Assembly (NCBI GenBank): GCA_028292065.1
Contig: JAQGNC010000511.1
Span: 1 to 5,351, forward strand
Direction of reading: 5' to 3'
Length of the DNA: 5,351 nt
Source: Betaproteobacteria bacterium
Lineage (GTDB): Bacteria > Pseudomonadota > Gammaproteobacteria > Burkholderiales > SG8-41
The position numbers were made by a program, and so were the translations under genes. Positions 5,191-5,351 of this stretch are shown piece after piece (position 1 is the first letter of the stretch; each line of letters starts with the position of its first letter). The notes below the pieces were generated by a model, which was given only the letters and a program-made list of their open reading frames with translations, was not told the DNA's origin and did not search any database.

Positions 5191-5351
5191 CGGATCACCT
5201 CGGGGCTCGTAGCCGCTGCATCTTAGCAGACGCTCCGCGCGACACAGCGGCTGCGACGGCTCCCCGGCATGCCGGTTGCTCCATCGTCGGACCCACGCGG
5301 GAACCCTGAGCGCTGCCGCTTGCCTGACGTACCGCGACCACCGGGCGAAAC
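5191..5351. other. Leader region upstream of the FAH-family gene; no gene supported
   Basis: This 161-nt stretch contains the start-proximal region of the leftward FAH-family gene. All three minus frames stay open for a long way, including the FAH frame itself to the window edge, but the FAH frame has no ATG, GTG or TTG here and none of the translations resembles a protein family. A perfect 12-bp palindrome, CCGGCATGCCGG (5264-5275), is the only site that stands out and could be an operator. No convincing -35/-10 pair is visible. Confidence 0.5.
5195..5201 (-). promoter_or_regulatory. Ribosome binding site of the FAH-family gene
   Basis: On the minus strand the sequence GAGGTGA ends 4 nt before the ATG at 5190. 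It favours this ATG over the next in-frame ATG three codons later. Confidence 0.7.

Noticed and set aside
4402..5226. Plus-strand open frame opposite the FAH-family gene
   Set aside because: No motifs, biased composition and no ribosome binding site; the opposite strand carries the full FAH fold.
5191..5351. End of another gene or a longer FAH N-terminus on the minus strand
   Set aside because: The frames are open, but they contain no usable in-frame start for the FAH gene and resemble no protein family; a good ribosome binding site points to 5190.

Overview
The window reads as a GC-rich proteobacterial chromosome segment, most likely a betaproteobacterium of the Burkholderiales type. The grounds are codon bias, a Bug/TctC-type periplasmic receptor (a family greatly expanded in that group), and C/G-rich palindromic intergenic repeats. 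The organism assignment is inference. I see no phage, plasmid, CRISPR, tRNA or rRNA sequence.

Layout: four genes run left to right. They encode a family III (CaiB/BaiF) CoA-transferase (45-1262), a methylmalonyl-CoA epimerase-like VOC protein (1265-1684), a Bug-family solute-binding receptor (1874-2857) and an Ldh-family 2-hydroxyacid dehydrogenase (2904-3959). A fifth gene, a fumarylacetoacetate hydrolase (FAH)-family protein, converges on them from the right (5190 down to 4210). The first two genes are 2 nt apart and surely co-translated. The receptor is separated from them by a 189-nt gap filled by a repeat structure. The dehydrogenase follows 46 nt behind the receptor. The last 161 nt hold no gene I can support, only the leader of the FAH-family gene.

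Together the genes look like a small organic-acid utilisation cluster: periplasmic capture of a carboxylate, oxidation of a 2-hydroxyacid, CoA activation by transfer from another acyl-CoA, epimerisation of a 2-substituted acyl-CoA, and possibly C-C cleavage or decarboxylation by the FAH-family enzyme. The substrate cannot be read from sequence. No transporter membrane subunits, regulator or mutase lie in the window.

The protein-coding part is ordinary. The more unusual material is intergenic. (i) A 36-nt G-rich sequence at the left edge is repeated exactly, in inverted orientation, at 4075-4110, so copies flank the four-gene block. (ii) A nested palindromic element (3961-4207) fills the whole gap between the two convergent stop codons. 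(iii) A ten-copy heptamer array (1681-1750) forms one arm of a 31-nt imperfect inverted repeat between the epimerase and receptor genes. I found no clear new biological system. These repeats, and an FAH-family protein lacking the usual His/Glu lid dyad, are the points worth a second look.
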